NCBI GenBank assembly: GCA_016713175.1
Contig: JADJPQ010000001.1
Coordinates: 895,001-959,000 of the forward strand
Source of the DNA: Planctomycetota bacterium
GTDB taxonomy: Bacteria; Planctomycetota; UBA1135; UBA2386
Direction of reading: 5' to 3'
DNA length: 64,000 nucleotides
Both the position numbers and the translations under genes were made by a program. The notes beneath the pieces were generated by a model. It made no database searches, was not told where the DNA came from, and saw only the letters and a list, made by a program, of their open reading frames with translations. Each line of letters opens with the position of its first letter. Positions within the stretch are counted from its first letter, which is position 1. Shown piece by piece: positions 22,995 to 32,565 of this stretch.

Positions 22995-25900
22995 TCAGTT
23001 GCGCCGGATCAGCACGCGGATCTGGTGCGCCGCCGAGTGACAGCGCAGCCCGTCGCGCCAGGCTTCGACGCGGAACAGATACTCACCGGTCGGCCAGGAG
23101 TCGCTCGGCAGTGCCACCGTGAACGACTCATCGCCGACCGCGATGTCGCTCAGCAGTTCCCCCGGATCGTCCGGGTAGACGTCGATTGGCGCCGATGCGC
23201 CGGTGGCGATCGAAGTCCAGGTCAGGCCCAGGTCACGCGAGACCATGGTCCGGTAACGCAGCACGCTTTCGTCTTCGGTGAACCCGGACGGATACTCGCC
23301 GGTGTACGGCTCGCCATCGAAGCGGGTCCATGCCGTACGCCAGCGCAGCGTCACGGTGGCCGGGTTGACCAGTTCGCCGCCGACCTCCGGTTCGACCAGC
23401 GTCAGCGCCGGCTGCTGCCAGACCCGGTTCGGCAGCGTCGGCACGCCGGCCTGGTGCACTGCCCGCGTCCCGTGCAGCAGCGCGACCACACAGGTGGTCA
23501 GCCGTTCGGCCGACGACGGCGTGCGCGCGGTCGGCACGACGAACATCGTCTGGTCCGTGCCGCGCGACAGTCGCAGCAGGTCGCCACCGTGCCGGCCTGC
23601 GGCCGCGCTGGTCCACAGCATCTCGATCTCGGTCAGCGTGCTGCGCGGGTAGGTGTCGGTCCGCGCGAGCGCCGACTCCGGGGCCACCGAGCCGTTCAGC
23701 GTGTACGGCTGCATGCCGGGCGAGGACCCCAGCCGGTTGGTGTTCATCGCGTCGACCATCGCCAGCACGCCCGCCGCCGGCGCGGTCAGCGCCGCCGCCA
23801 GTTCGTGGGCGATGGTGGCGTCGGCCGGGCCGTGGTTGAGGAACAGCGCGGCGCCGACGGTGCCAAGGCGGGCGCCGGTCGGCTCGAGCGCAGCGGTGCC
23901 GAACGTGGCCAGATCGACGGCGTCCAGGTTCTGCCAGCGGCATCCGGCGGGCGTCGTCCCGGCGGTCAGCCAGGCCTGGTAGCCGCTGTCGGGGACCAGT
24001 TCGCCAAGCCATGGGCGGGCGAACCAGCCGGTGCCTGGGTCGGTCAGCAGCGCGAAACCGCCGACGGCGCCGTCGGGCAACGCGATCTGGTCGACGGTGA
24101 TGCTGCCGCCGCTGCCGAACCAGGTGCCGTCGATCGACACGCCGGCCGGGTTCAGGCCCAGGCTGCCGCCGGATTGCGTGATCTCGCCACCGAGCACCAG
24201 GTACTCGGCGATCGGGCCGGACGGCTGCACCCAGGTCGCGGTGGTGGCCTGCAGGCACGAACGCAACAAGGCCAGCAGGCGCGGCGCATCGGCCCGCGTG
24301 CGTTCGCCGCAGCCCGATTGCAACCGGGTTGGATCCAGGCACGGATAGTACGGACGGGCATCTTCGGCGCCCGCCACCAGATCGTCGAAGTTCCAGTTGT
24401 AGCCGTGCGGCGTCGTCGTGCCGTCGGCCATCAGGTCGGCGTAGGGGCACAGGCGCGGGTCGCCCAGGAACTGCGCGCGTTCGGTCGGCGGCACCGCGTC
24501 GGCTGCCTGGCTCCACCAGGCCCAGGTCTCCGACAGGTTGGCCGGCTGGTGCGGCGTCGGCCAACGGCGGCCAGTCGTCGTGTCGGCGCCGATCCGCGTG
24601 ACGATGCGCAGCTGCTGATCGAGATTCGGCAACAGACCGTTCTGGAACACGCGCTTTGGCACGCGGATGCGCCAGCGCGCCGTGTTCCGCTGGCAGTGCG
24701 GGTCGCTCGAGTCGGTTGCCAGATCCACGGCGAAGGTGCCGCCGGTGCTGATCGGTGATGGATTGTACTCGAGTCCGTACAACCTGGCCGACGCGCTGAG
24801 GCCGCGGCTGTCGACCGTTGGCGCACACAGCGGCGTGTTGTAGAGCTTCAGCCACGTGTGGGCGCCGCCGTTGGTCGAGTAGCCGACCTCGTAGCGCATC
24901 GCGAACGGCAGGCCACCGGTCGTGTCCGGTACGCCGCCGCTGCTGTCGAACCCGTGATAGGCGATTGCCGGTGTCACCAGTGCGGTCGGTGTCGCGGCGA
25001 CGCCCGTGTTCGGGTCGACGCCGCCGGGCAGACGGGCGATCGTCAGCGTCGAGGTCGCGCCGGTGTTGACCGCGCTGGTCAGGTCGACGCCGAAGATCTG
25101 CACCAGGATCGGTTCGGTCAGCACCGCCGCGCTGGCACCCGGCTCGCGGTAGGCATGAACGCGCAGTTCGACGTCCTGGGTGTCGCTGTGATCGCCATTG
25201 CCATCGGGGTCGCGGGCCGTGCGCAGCCGCGCCGGGTGGGTGACCACGCGGATCCCGGGCCGTCCGGCGGGATCCTTGGCGGCGTCGGCGTAATTGCGCA
25301 ACGGCGGCATCGGCAGGGCGTTGCCGTGCAGATTGACGAAGATGGCGCCGCGGTAGCGTTCGGGTTCGGCGTGCATCCGGTCGAGCAGGATCTGCAGCGG
25401 CGGTGCATCCTCGTCCTCGAGCCCGGCGGCGAGTCGAGCGGTGAACAGCTCCTCCGCAGCCGGTGCACGCAGGCAGTGGACCTGGTGATCGGCGAGCGTG
25501 CAGGGCAGCGGATTGGCCGTCGAGGCGCCGCTCGTCAGGCCGCTCTCGGTGCGATGCACGCCACCGAGCAGTTCGCTCTGATACAACCAGGTCGGCTGGT
25601 CGCCGGTTTGCAGCAGCGATGGCAGCCAGTAGGCGTTGGGAACCGGCTGGGCGGCGGTCTTGGTCACGTTCACGAACGGCGCATGCGCGGTGTCGCGGCC
25701 ATAGCCGAGCCGTTCGATGAAGTGGATGCGGAAGCGCGCCTGCGAGGTCTGCGCCAGTTGAGCCGTGGCATTCAGCAGGGCGGTCTTCTGTTCGACCAGG
25801 TTGCCGGCAAGGGCCGGCGCATTGGCGATCGCCAGTGCATAGACGTCGAACGTCTGCGTTGGCTCGTCGGCGCGGGCCTCCAGCGACAGCAGTTGGGTCT

Positions 25901-26363
25901 GATTGGCCTCGAACATCCAGCGCTGACCATCCCAACGCAGGATCGAGACCCTGACGTCGTACAGGCCGCTCTGTTCGCGCGCGGCGACCTCGACCCTCCG
26001 ACTCCACAGCCAATGGCCCTGGCGCAGCGTGTTGCCCGACATCCGATGGTCGGGCGCGACGAGCAGCCCTTCGGCATCACGGCGCGTGGTCAGCACTGCG
26101 TTCTCGGTGACGTCGGCCAGGGCGACCAGGTCGTTGGCGTTGGCGATTTCGCCGGTGGCGACCGCATTCTGCAGCTCGTGCAGGATCGCCGAGGCGCGCT
26201 GGTAGGCGAACGCGCGTTGCTCGGCGGAACTGGTCTCGCGGAAACTGATCGAGACCTGTTGCACGACCACCATCAGGCCGACCGAGACGATCGCCAGCGC
26301 GATCATCAGTTCGATCGTGTTCCAGCCCTGCTGGCCGGTGGTTCTGGTGGGTGGTGCGCTCAC
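22995..26363 (-). CDS. Giant pseudopilin-like protein (1122 residues) with prepilin N-terminus
   Basis: The start is a GTG whose last bases overlap the stop of the upstream gene (GTGA), giving a short leader ending in Q-Q-G, then W-N-T-I-E-L-M-I-A-L-A-I-V-S-V-G. This is a type IV prepilin signal: cleavage after Gly13, Glu at +5, a long hydrophobic helix. Position +1 is Trp instead of the usual Phe or Met. Minor pilins are normally 100-400 residues, so over 1100 is exceptional. The body contains mixed beta segments, a probable fibronectin/Ig-like part near the C-terminus (V-T-L-R-W-R-T-A-W), and many Cys. It could be a tip adhesin or a secretion-system tip protein. It follows a PilX-like gene, as PilW-type genes do. 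Confidence 0.8.
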   Translation of the reverse strand: MSAPPTRTTGQQGWNTIELMIALAIVSVGLMVVVQQVSISFRETSSAEQRAFAYQRASAILHELQNAVATGEIANANDLVALADVTENAVLTTRRDAEGLLVAPDHRMSGNTLRQGHWLWSRRVEVAAREQSGLYDVRVSILRWDGQRWMFEANQTQLLSLEARADEPTQTFDVYALAIANAPALAGNLVEQKTALLNATAQLAQTSQARFRIHFIERLGYGRDTAHAPFVNVTKTAAQPVPNAYWLPSLLQTGDQPTWLYQSELLGGVHRTESGLTSGASTANPLPCTLADHQVHCLRAPAAEELFTARLAAGLEDEDAPPLQILLDRMHAEPERYRGAIFVNLHGNALPMPPLRNYADAAKDPAGRPGIRVVTHPARLRTARDPDGNGDHSDTQDVELRVHAYREPGASAAVLTEPILVQIFGVDLTSAVNTGATSTLTIARLPGGVDPNTGVAATPTALVTPAIAYHGFDSSGGVPDTTGGLPFAMRYEVGYSTNGGAHTWLKLYNTPLCAPTVDSRGLSASARLYGLEYNPSPISTGGTFAVDLATDSSDPHCQRNTARWRIRVPKRVFQNGLLPNLDQQLRIVTRIGADTTTGRRWPTPHQPANLSETWAWWSQAADAVPPTERAQFLGDPRLCPYADLMADGTTTPHGYNWNFDDLVAGAEDARPYYPCLDPTRLQSGCGERTRADAPRLLALLRSCLQATTATWVQPSGPIAEYLVLGGEITQSGGSLGLNPAGVSIDGTWFGSGGSITVDQIALPDGAVGGFALLTDPGTGWFARPWLGELVPDSGYQAWLTAGTTPAGCRWQNLDAVDLATFGTAALEPTGARLGTVGAALFLNHGPADATIAHELAAALTAPAAGVLAMVDAMNTNRLGSSPGMQPYTLNGSVAPESALARTDTYPRSTLTEIEMLWTSAAAGRHGGDLLRLSRGTDQTMFVVPTARTPSSAERLTTCVVALLHGTRAVHQAGVPTLPNRVWQQPALTLVEPEVGGELVNPATVTLRWRTAWTRFDGEPYTGEYPSGFTEDESVLRYRTMVSRDLGLTWTSIATGASAPIDVYPDDPGELLSDIAVGDESFTVALPSDSWPTGEYLFRVEAWRDGLRCHSAAHQIRVLIRRN

Positions 26364-27823
26364 GGCTGGATGGCGGCAGCGATCTTCACCACGACCTCGG
26401 TGACGGGGGCGACGACGGTCTCGATGGCCGCGGTGGTGGTGCTGGTCGTCGGCTCCGTGCCCGTGATCTTCGCGGCGGTCGACGACGTGTCTTCGGTGAT
26501 CATCGCGGCCGCCATCATCGCCGCCGTGTCCGTCGCCGTGGTCGCCAGCCTGGTCGACGTCGCCGTCAGGTCCGTCACCGATGCCACTTCGGTGACGTCG
26601 GCGTCGTTGGTGCCGGTCCTCATCTTGTCGGCAAACTCGACCAGGCTGGTGAACGCTTCGCCGCCGGCGCCGCCGCGGGTCTCCTTGCTCTTGTGGTAGC
26701 GACCGAGCTGGTCCTGCACGCGGGTCAGCACCGCGGTGTCGTAGATGAGCTCCACCGGGCCCGACTCGGAGTGCAGTTCGAGGTGGCCGGAGACCACGAG
26801 CGACCCGCGGACGGAGAACGGGCCGTGCAGACTGGCATCGCCGTTGATGACGATCAGTCCCTCGAACTCGCTGTTGCTGCCGGGCGCCACCTTCATGCTG
26901 CCGTTGACGAACAGCACGCCGCTGCCCAGCAGCGGGGCCGTCTCGAGGACGACCATGGTCGACGAGGCGAACGCGAAGCGGTCGGCCAGCGGTCTGCGCA
27001 CTGGCCATTCCTCGGACGTGACCGTGAGGTCGGCCAGCAGTTCGAGTTTCTCGGCGCGCATCGCGAACAATGACTCGGGGCCAACCTGCAGTCCGGGTAG
27101 CGGCAAGACGGCGGGCGAACCGGAGACGCTCGGCGGTGTTGCCAGCGGCGCCAAGGCCGAGTCGCAGGCGATGCCGGCCTGGCTGCCACCGGAGATCGTC
27201 ACTCCGGTGCCGGTCATCGTCAGATTGCCCGGATCCGGGATCACCAGCGCGGTCGGCGCCGGCAGGTTGACGATCATCGTGCGCACCTCGGTACGCGTGG
27301 TCTGCACGGCGATGACGAAGTTCGGGTAGCGGTCGAACGCCTTGCCGGCGTCGAGTCGCTGGAACAGGATGCCGCGCGCGCCGACGTCCCACACCGTGCC
27401 GGCGGCAGCGCCGTAGTTGGCGGACACGTCGACGGTCTCGTCCTTGCGGATCTCGTAGCGGCCCCACAGGCTGCCGCGTACTTCGAATTCGCGCACCAGC
27501 CCGATCGTCGGCTCATCGGTCTCGTCGATCGGCGGCTCCGCGGTCGGTTCCCGGCGCGGTGCGAACACCGTCACCGGCTGCACCGTCTGTTTCTGGAACC
27601 ACGACGCGGTCTCGACCAGCCCCGACTTCGCGAACGAGCGGGCGTGTTCGATCTGTCGGAATCGCACGTCCATCTGCTTGCGGTTGGCGCGCATCTCCCA
27701 GCTGTGCGACAGCATCAGGCCGGTGGTCACCGACACGAAGAACAGCGACCAGATCAGCGCCGAGCCGGCTTCGCGGCCGACCGAAGGCGAGCGCGGAATC
27801 GCGGCGGGTTCGAGGGTGCGCAT
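26360..27823 (-). CDS. PilX-like minor pilin assembly protein
   Basis: About 487 residues. The N-terminus has one membrane helix after G-R-E-A-G (S-A-L-I-W-S-L-F-F-V-S-V-T-T-G-L), which resembles PilX-type proteins with a degenerate prepilin site. Later comes a beta-helix-like run of the kind seen in PilX/PilA-associated domains (L-F-V-N-G-S-M-K-V-A-P-G and G-L-I-V-I-N-G-D-A-S-L-H-G). The last ~80 residues are very rich in Thr and Ala and low in complexity, perhaps a surface stalk. The stop overlaps the start of the giant pilin gene by 4 bases (GTGA), so translation is coupled. The ATG at 27823 was chosen; an upstream ATG would add 32 residues before the membrane helix. Confidence 0.72.
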   Translation of the reverse strand: MRTLEPAAIPRSPSVGREAGSALIWSLFFVSVTTGLMLSHSWEMRANRKQMDVRFRQIEHARSFAKSGLVETASWFQKQTVQPVTVFAPRREPTAEPPIDETDEPTIGLVREFEVRGSLWGRYEIRKDETVDVSANYGAAAGTVWDVGARGILFQRLDAGKAFDRYPNFVIAVQTTRTEVRTMIVNLPAPTALVIPDPGNLTMTGTGVTISGGSQAGIACDSALAPLATPPSVSGSPAVLPLPGLQVGPESLFAMRAEKLELLADLTVTSEEWPVRRPLADRFAFASSTMVVLETAPLLGSGVLFVNGSMKVAPGSNSEFEGLIVINGDASLHGPFSVRGSLVVSGHLELHSESGPVELIYDTAVLTRVQDQLGRYHKSKETRGGAGGEAFTSLVEFADKMRTGTNDADVTEVASVTDLTATSTRLATTATDTAAMMAAAMITEDTSSTAAKITGTEPTTSTTTAAIETVVAPVTEVVVKIAAAIQP

Positions 27824-27983
27824 GCCCTTCGGATCGGCGTCCACCGGCTGACGCTTGAGGCGCGGCCCGGCCTGGCGGCGGTACCGGCCATGGCATCGGA
27901 TCGCCGGGGTCCCGTTCATGGACGGGATCAGCCGCCGGGTGGATGGTCGGCCCAGGTCGCCGTGCGGGCCGCCAGCAGGCGGC

Positions 27984-28919
27984 TCAGTGCGGCCAGGGAC
28001 GCAGGGCTTCCGGGCGGCGCTTGAGTTCGCGCCAGCGCTGCGCCTGCGTGCGCTTGTCGATCTCGGCGCGTTGCAGGCCGGCGGCTGTGCAGATCTGCAC
28101 GTGCGCCGCATGCGCACTGATCGCGGCGCGGCCTAGACCACGCGCGTGTGGCGCTGGCGTAGACGGTGGCGTGCGGGTCAGGGCCAGGAACGAGTACGGC
28201 AGCGAACGCGCATCGATGCCGATCGCGCGAGCGGTGCGGACCAGTTCACCGTCGGTGAACACCGCGGCCGGCGGGGTGGCGAAGAAGTGGCACCAGTCGG
28301 TGCCGCTGGCCAGCGTGGGACACGTGTGCCGGTGCGGACAGGGGGCCAGCACGTGCCAGGAGTCGAGCAGGCGGTCGCGCAGTGCCGCGAGACGGAGTGC
28401 GATCGCCCGGGTGCCGGGTTCGACGATCACCACGGTGTCGCTGCGCGCGATGAGGTCGGTCAGCGCGGTCAGGCCGCCAGGGTCGAGTTCGCCGAGCACA
28501 TGGCTGACGAGCAGCACGTCGGGGCGGATGTCGCGCAGGTCCGGGGCGATCGCTGCCGCAACGGTCGGGTGTCGGTGGCGCAACGCAGCGAGCGAAAACG
28601 CCATGGCTGCCGGCGAACGGTCGTGCAGCAGTACCTGCCCGGCACCGCACCAGTGCGTGAAGCGAGTGGCGGCGATGCCCGAGCCACAACCGAAATCGAC
28701 GACCAGCCGTTCGTCGGCGCGCGGCAATCCCCGCTCCTGGCACTCGGCGAGCGCCGCATCCCACTTCCAGCCGATCCTGGCGGCCAGGACCCGGTCGTAA
28801 GCCTGCAGATCGATCTGATCGCGCCAGTAGTCCGGCAACCGTCGCTCGCCGCGGCCCTCGTCCAGGAACAGCTCGCGCAGGCGCTCGATGCGGGCCAGTT
28901 CGTCGCGCGACAGGGACAT
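27984..28919 (-). CDS. Rsm22-like class I methyltransferase
   Basis: 311 residues. A helical N-terminus (L-P-D-Y-W-R-D-Q-I-D) leads to the SAM-binding motif V-V-D-F-G-C-G-S-G-I-A-A. Downstream come V-S-H-V-L-G-E-L, V-I-V-E-P-G-T, then A-P-C-P-H-R-H-T-C-P and D-W-C-H-F-F. This Cys/His set is the hallmark of the Rsm22 family, linked to the small ribosomal subunit. Related proteins carry iron-sulfur or zinc at these Cys. A role in ribosome or RNA methylation is likely but unproven. The ATG at 28919 is the only convincing start. It is upstream of the pilus genes by 160 bp on the same strand, which need not mean shared function. Confidence 0.82.
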   Translation of the reverse strand: MSLSRDELARIERLRELFLDEGRGERRLPDYWRDQIDLQAYDRVLAARIGWKWDAALAECQERGLPRADERLVVDFGCGSGIAATRFTHWCGAGQVLLHDRSPAAMAFSLAALRHRHPTVAAAIAPDLRDIRPDVLLVSHVLGELDPGGLTALTDLIARSDTVVIVEPGTRAIALRLAALRDRLLDSWHVLAPCPHRHTCPTLASGTDWCHFFATPPAAVFTDGELVRTARAIGIDARSLPYSFLALTRTPPSTPAPHARGLGRAAISAHAAHVQICTAAGLQRAEIDKRTQAQRWRELKRRPEALRPWPH

Positions 28920-29172
28920 CGGCGGTGGAGACTACCGCAGTGGCCAGCGGCGACGAATCGCGACCGGACGCAAACTCCAGGCGAAGTCGAACTGCTGCGT
29001 GCCGCGGCGATGCCGACGGCAGCAAGGCGCGAATGCACCAGGTTGCGGCGATGTTCCCGAGACGGTGACACCGACGCGTGGCGTCACCTGGGCCCGCGAG
29101 CCGCGCCCTGCCAATTGACGACTTGCCCGCCGCGGCGCATCGTCCCGAGGCCGCGAGCCGCGGCGAGATTGC

Positions 29173-32100
29173 ATGGTCGCCGATCTGCCGTCCGAACTCC
29201 GCTCCGACGCCGCTGCGTGGGACACCGACGAGCCCCTGTTGCTCGATTTCCTCGCCTCGATCTACGAGGACGAACTCGCTGGTCGCACGTTTGTCGCCGA
29301 GGCACACCGTGCGCGCTACGGTGCCCACGCCGATCGGCTGCTGCGCTACTACAACGACCTTCGTCGCGCCCCGGCGGCGCCGCGTCGGCTGGGACCGTTC
29401 ACGTTGGTCCGCGAGATCGCGCGCGGCGGGCAGGCCGTCGTCTGGGAGGCGGAAGATCCGCGGCTGGCGCGCAAGATCGCGCTGAAGGTCATGCGACCCG
29501 ACGCGGCGCAATTGGCGGTCGCACTCGAGCGCTTCACCCGCGAAGCGGCGTTGGCGGCGCGCCTGTCCGATCCGGGGCTGTGTCCGATCCATGCCACCGG
29601 CGTCGATGACGGTTGCCTGTGGATCGCGATGCAGTTGCTGCCCGGTGGCACGTTGCGCGAACGGCTGGCCGCCGATCGCGTGGCGTCGCGGCCTGGCCGG
29701 CAGCGCACCCGCGATCAGGTCGCCGTCGCCATCGCGTTGCTCCGCACGCTGGCGCGCCTGCACGACGCCGGCATCGTGCATCGCGACCTGAAGCCTGGCA
29801 ACATCGCGTTCGACGAGTGTGGTCGGGCCGTCGTGCTCGACCTGGGCCTGGCGGCAGCGCTCGGCGACGACACCGCGCGTACCGAAGTCGCCGCCGGCAC
29901 GCCGCAGTACATGGCACCCGAACAGGTCCGCGGCACCGGCGTCGATGCGCGGACCGACGTGCACGCGGTGGGTGTGATCCTGTGGGAGGCGATCGCGCTG
30001 CAGCATCCGTTCGCCGGCGGCGCGATCACCCGCGAGCGCCTCGATCGCGCGATCCTCACCGACGATCCATCGCCACTGCGCCGCAGCTGTCCTGCGGCCG
30101 GCAGCGATCGCGATCTCGATGCGGTGCTGGCGACGGCGCTGGCGAAGGAGCCCGATCGCCGCCAGGCCAGCGCCGGTGCGTTTGCCGACGACCTCGAGCG
30201 ATGGCTGCAGGGCAAGGCGGTGCTGGCGCGACCGATCGGAACGTTCGGCCGGCTGTGGCGACGCGCCCGCCGGCAGCCGTGGCTGGCCATCGCGACGACG
30301 ATCGCGATCACCGCGCTGGTGGCTGGTTTCCTGGTCACGTCGCTGTTGTGGTGGCAGTTGCGCGCCGAACGCGATGGCACGCGGACGGCGCTGCTCGCCG
30401 CGCAGGGCGCCGGTTTGCGGGCCGAGGCCACGCGACTGCAGGCCACCGAACCGACTCTGGCACTGCGACTGGCGCTCACGGCGTTCGCGCGCGATCCGGG
30501 ACCGGCATCGGCGTCGACGTTGTGGTCCACCTGGGCGTCGGCGCCGGTGGTGGACGAACTCCCGGCCGGCGAATCGCCGCTCGGTTGCCACGCCTTCGCC
30601 GCGGACCGTTCGGCGATGCTTCTCGGCGACCGTGCCGGTGGCGCCCGTGTCTGGTGGCCGGCAACCGGAGCGATCGACGAACTGCCGCGCGGCACTGGCC
30701 CGGTGACGGCGGTCGCCCTGTCGCCGGATGGCACCGGTGTCGGGATCGCCAACGGCACGGAACTGCGTGTTCGCCGCGCGGGCCACACGGTGCACCACGT
30801 GCTGCCGGCGGCGGTCAACGATCTGGCGTTCAGTGCCGACAGTTGCTTCGCCGGCCTCGCCGAAGGTCAGGTGTGTCGCGTTGGCGCCGATGGCGTGACG
30901 GTCCTCGGTCGCATCGATGCCGCGGTGCAACGCGTCGTGCCGTTGGCGAACGAAGTGTTGGCCGTGCTCGATGCCCGACAGCGCCTGGTCGTGTTCGATG
31001 CGAACTGGCGCCGGCTCACGGCCTGGCAGTTGCCGCCGCAGACCCCGCCGCTGTTGTCGGTGGTCGAGTGCGGCCGGTGGCTGTTCGCGTTGGCCGGGTT
31101 GTCGGATGGCGCGGCGGTCCGTGGCGTCGATGTGCTGACCGGCACCGAGCGTGTTCTCGCCAAAGCCCCGCGGCTCGAATGGTTCGATGTCGCCGAAGAC
31201 GGCAGCGAACTGATCGTCGCGACCGGTCTTGGCCATGCCGTTCGCGTCGACGTCGTCACCGGGGTCAGGACCCCGATCGAAGGTGTCGGTCGGACCTGGC
31301 GAGTTGCGCGCGCGCCCGATGGCACCCTGGCCGGTGTTGGCCTGGATGGCTGCGCCTGGCTGCGTTTGCCGGATGGCCGGCGCCGGGTCCAGGTGCTCGG
31401 CAGCACGTGGCCGCGCTGGTTCGGACTCGACGCCGAGGGTCTGCCGCTGGCGGTGTTTGCCGACGGTTCGGCGCGGCGCTGGCGTCTGCACGGGGCGGCC
31501 GATGTCGTGTGTGGTCGACCCGGCACCAGTCATGGACGGTTGGCGATCGCCGCCGATGGTTCGTTCGTGGCGGCCCTGGATCAGTCGCTGGTCTGGCAAC
31601 AGCCGGATGGACGGCAAGCACGGCTTCCTTGCGCGGATGCACTGCACCTGCTGGGCCTTCGCGTGGCTCCGGATGCCCGGCATGTGGCCGCCATCGGTCC
31701 CGATGGCAGTGTGCAGGTGTTCGCTCGCGACGGTTCCGTGCGGCAGCGCCTGGCGCGGACGACGATGCTGCCGCTGGCGGAGTTCCTGGGTGCCGAACGG
31801 CTTGCGGTGGCCGCCGAACGTACGCTCGAAGTAGTGAGCCTCGCCGGCCGATCGTGCGCGACCGTGCCCATGGCCGCAGCGGTGCAGTGGCTCGCGGTCG
31901 CCCGCGGCGGCGGGTTGTTCGGCATCGCCGATGCCAGCGGGGCAGTCCTGGTGGCGGATGCCGGCGGCAGGGTCTCGACCCGGATCGAACTCGTGCCACC
32001 GATCGGCGGCCTGGCCGTCGCTGCCGATGGTGTCGTGTTTGCCGTCGATGGCAGCGCAACGCTGCAGGTGATCGAGCCGGGTGGCCGCATTCGCGCGGCG

Positions 32101-32565
32101 TTGGCGGCGGGAGGCACCTGGTGCACGAGCCTCGAACTCGATGCGGCGGGCAACGAAGTGCTGATCGGCGGCAACGATGGTGTCGTGCGCCGCGTCGATC
32201 GCGATGGCGTCGTGCTGACGACGCTGCGTCCCGGTACCGGCCTGATCCGCACGGCCATGTGGGTGCCTGACCGCGAACTGATCGCGACGCTGACGGTGAA
32301 CGGTCATCTGCACGTGCATGCCCTCGACGGCGCGCTGGTCTTCTCGATGCGGCCGACTGGACCGATGCCGGCGGCGTCACTCGTGGTGAGTCCAGACGGG
32401 CGCCACCTGTGGTTGGCACGCGCCGGCCACGCGTTCACCCGGGTCCCACGCGCGGCGGACGAACTGCTGGCGGCGGCCAGCGCTCGCGCCGGCGGTCCGT
32501 TGACCGCAACGGAGCGCGCGCGGTTTCCCGGACTGTTCGCGATGCAGGCAGCCGATGGCCGCTGA
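29173..32565 (+). CDS. Ser/Thr protein kinase with membrane helix and large WD40-like sensor domain
   Basis: 1130 residues, frame intact. The kinase domain covers ~73-345: glycine loop R-G-G-Q-A-V-V-W-E-A, Lys105 in K-I-A-L-K-V, H-R-D-L-K-P-G-N (203-210), then D-L-G instead of D-F-G at 223-225, and M-A-P-E-Q-V-R-G. One membrane helix lies at ~370-393. The rest, over 700 residues, is a series of propeller blades (A-L-S-P-D-G-T-G-V and similar), so it should be outside the cytoplasm, perhaps sensing an extracytoplasmic ligand. The PknB-like kinase would phosphorylate cytoplasmic targets, possibly the sigma factor encoded next, whose start lies inside this gene's end (11-base overlap). The two Kelch genes follow on the same strand. 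Confidence 0.9.
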   Translation: MVADLPSELRSDAAAWDTDEPLLLDFLASIYEDELAGRTFVAEAHRARYGAHADRLLRYYNDLRRAPAAPRRLGPFTLVREIARGGQAVVWEAEDPRLARKIALKVMRPDAAQLAVALERFTREAALAARLSDPGLCPIHATGVDDGCLWIAMQLLPGGTLRERLAADRVASRPGRQRTRDQVAVAIALLRTLARLHDAGIVHRDLKPGNIAFDECGRAVVLDLGLAAALGDDTARTEVAAGTPQYMAPEQVRGTGVDARTDVHAVGVILWEAIALQHPFAGGAITRERLDRAILTDDPSPLRRSCPAAGSDRDLDAVLATALAKEPDRRQASAGAFADDLERWLQGKAVLARPIGTFGRLWRRARRQPWLAIATTIAITALVAGFLVTSLLWWQLRAERDGTRTALLAAQGAGLRAEATRLQATEPTLALRLALTAFARDPGPASASTLWSTWASAPVVDELPAGESPLGCHAFAADRSAMLLGDRAGGARVWWPATGAIDELPRGTGPVTAVALSPDGTGVGIANGTELRVRRAGHTVHHVLPAAVNDLAFSADSCFAGLAEGQVCRVGADGVTVLGRIDAAVQRVVPLANEVLAVLDARQRLVVFDANWRRLTAWQLPPQTPPLLSVVECGRWLFALAGLSDGAAVRGVDVLTGTERVLAKAPRLEWFDVAEDGSELIVATGLGHAVRVDVVTGVRTPIEGVGRTWRVARAPDGTLAGVGLDGCAWLRLPDGRRRVQVLGSTWPRWFGLDAEGLPLAVFADGSARRWRLHGAADVVCGRPGTSHGRLAIAADGSFVAALDQSLVWQQPDGRQARLPCADALHLLGLRVAPDARHVAAIGPDGSVQVFARDGSVRQRLARTTMLPLAEFLGAERLAVAAERTLEVVSLAGRSCATVPMAAAVQWLAVARGGGLFGIADASGAVLVADAGGRVSTRIELVPPIGGLAVAADGVVFAVDGSATLQVIEPGGRIRAALAAGGTWCTSLELDAAGNEVLIGGNDGVVRRVDRDGVVLTTLRPGTGLIRTAMWVPDRELIATLTVNGHLHVHALDGALVFSMRPTGPMPAASLVVSPDGRHLWLARAGHAFTRVPRAADELLAAASARAGGPLTATERARFPGLFAMQAADGR

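Noticed and set aside
28246..32319. 1357-codon minus-strand frame opposite the kinase
   Set aside because: Low-complexity Arg/Gln/His-rich text without motifs; the plus strand encodes a clear kinase.
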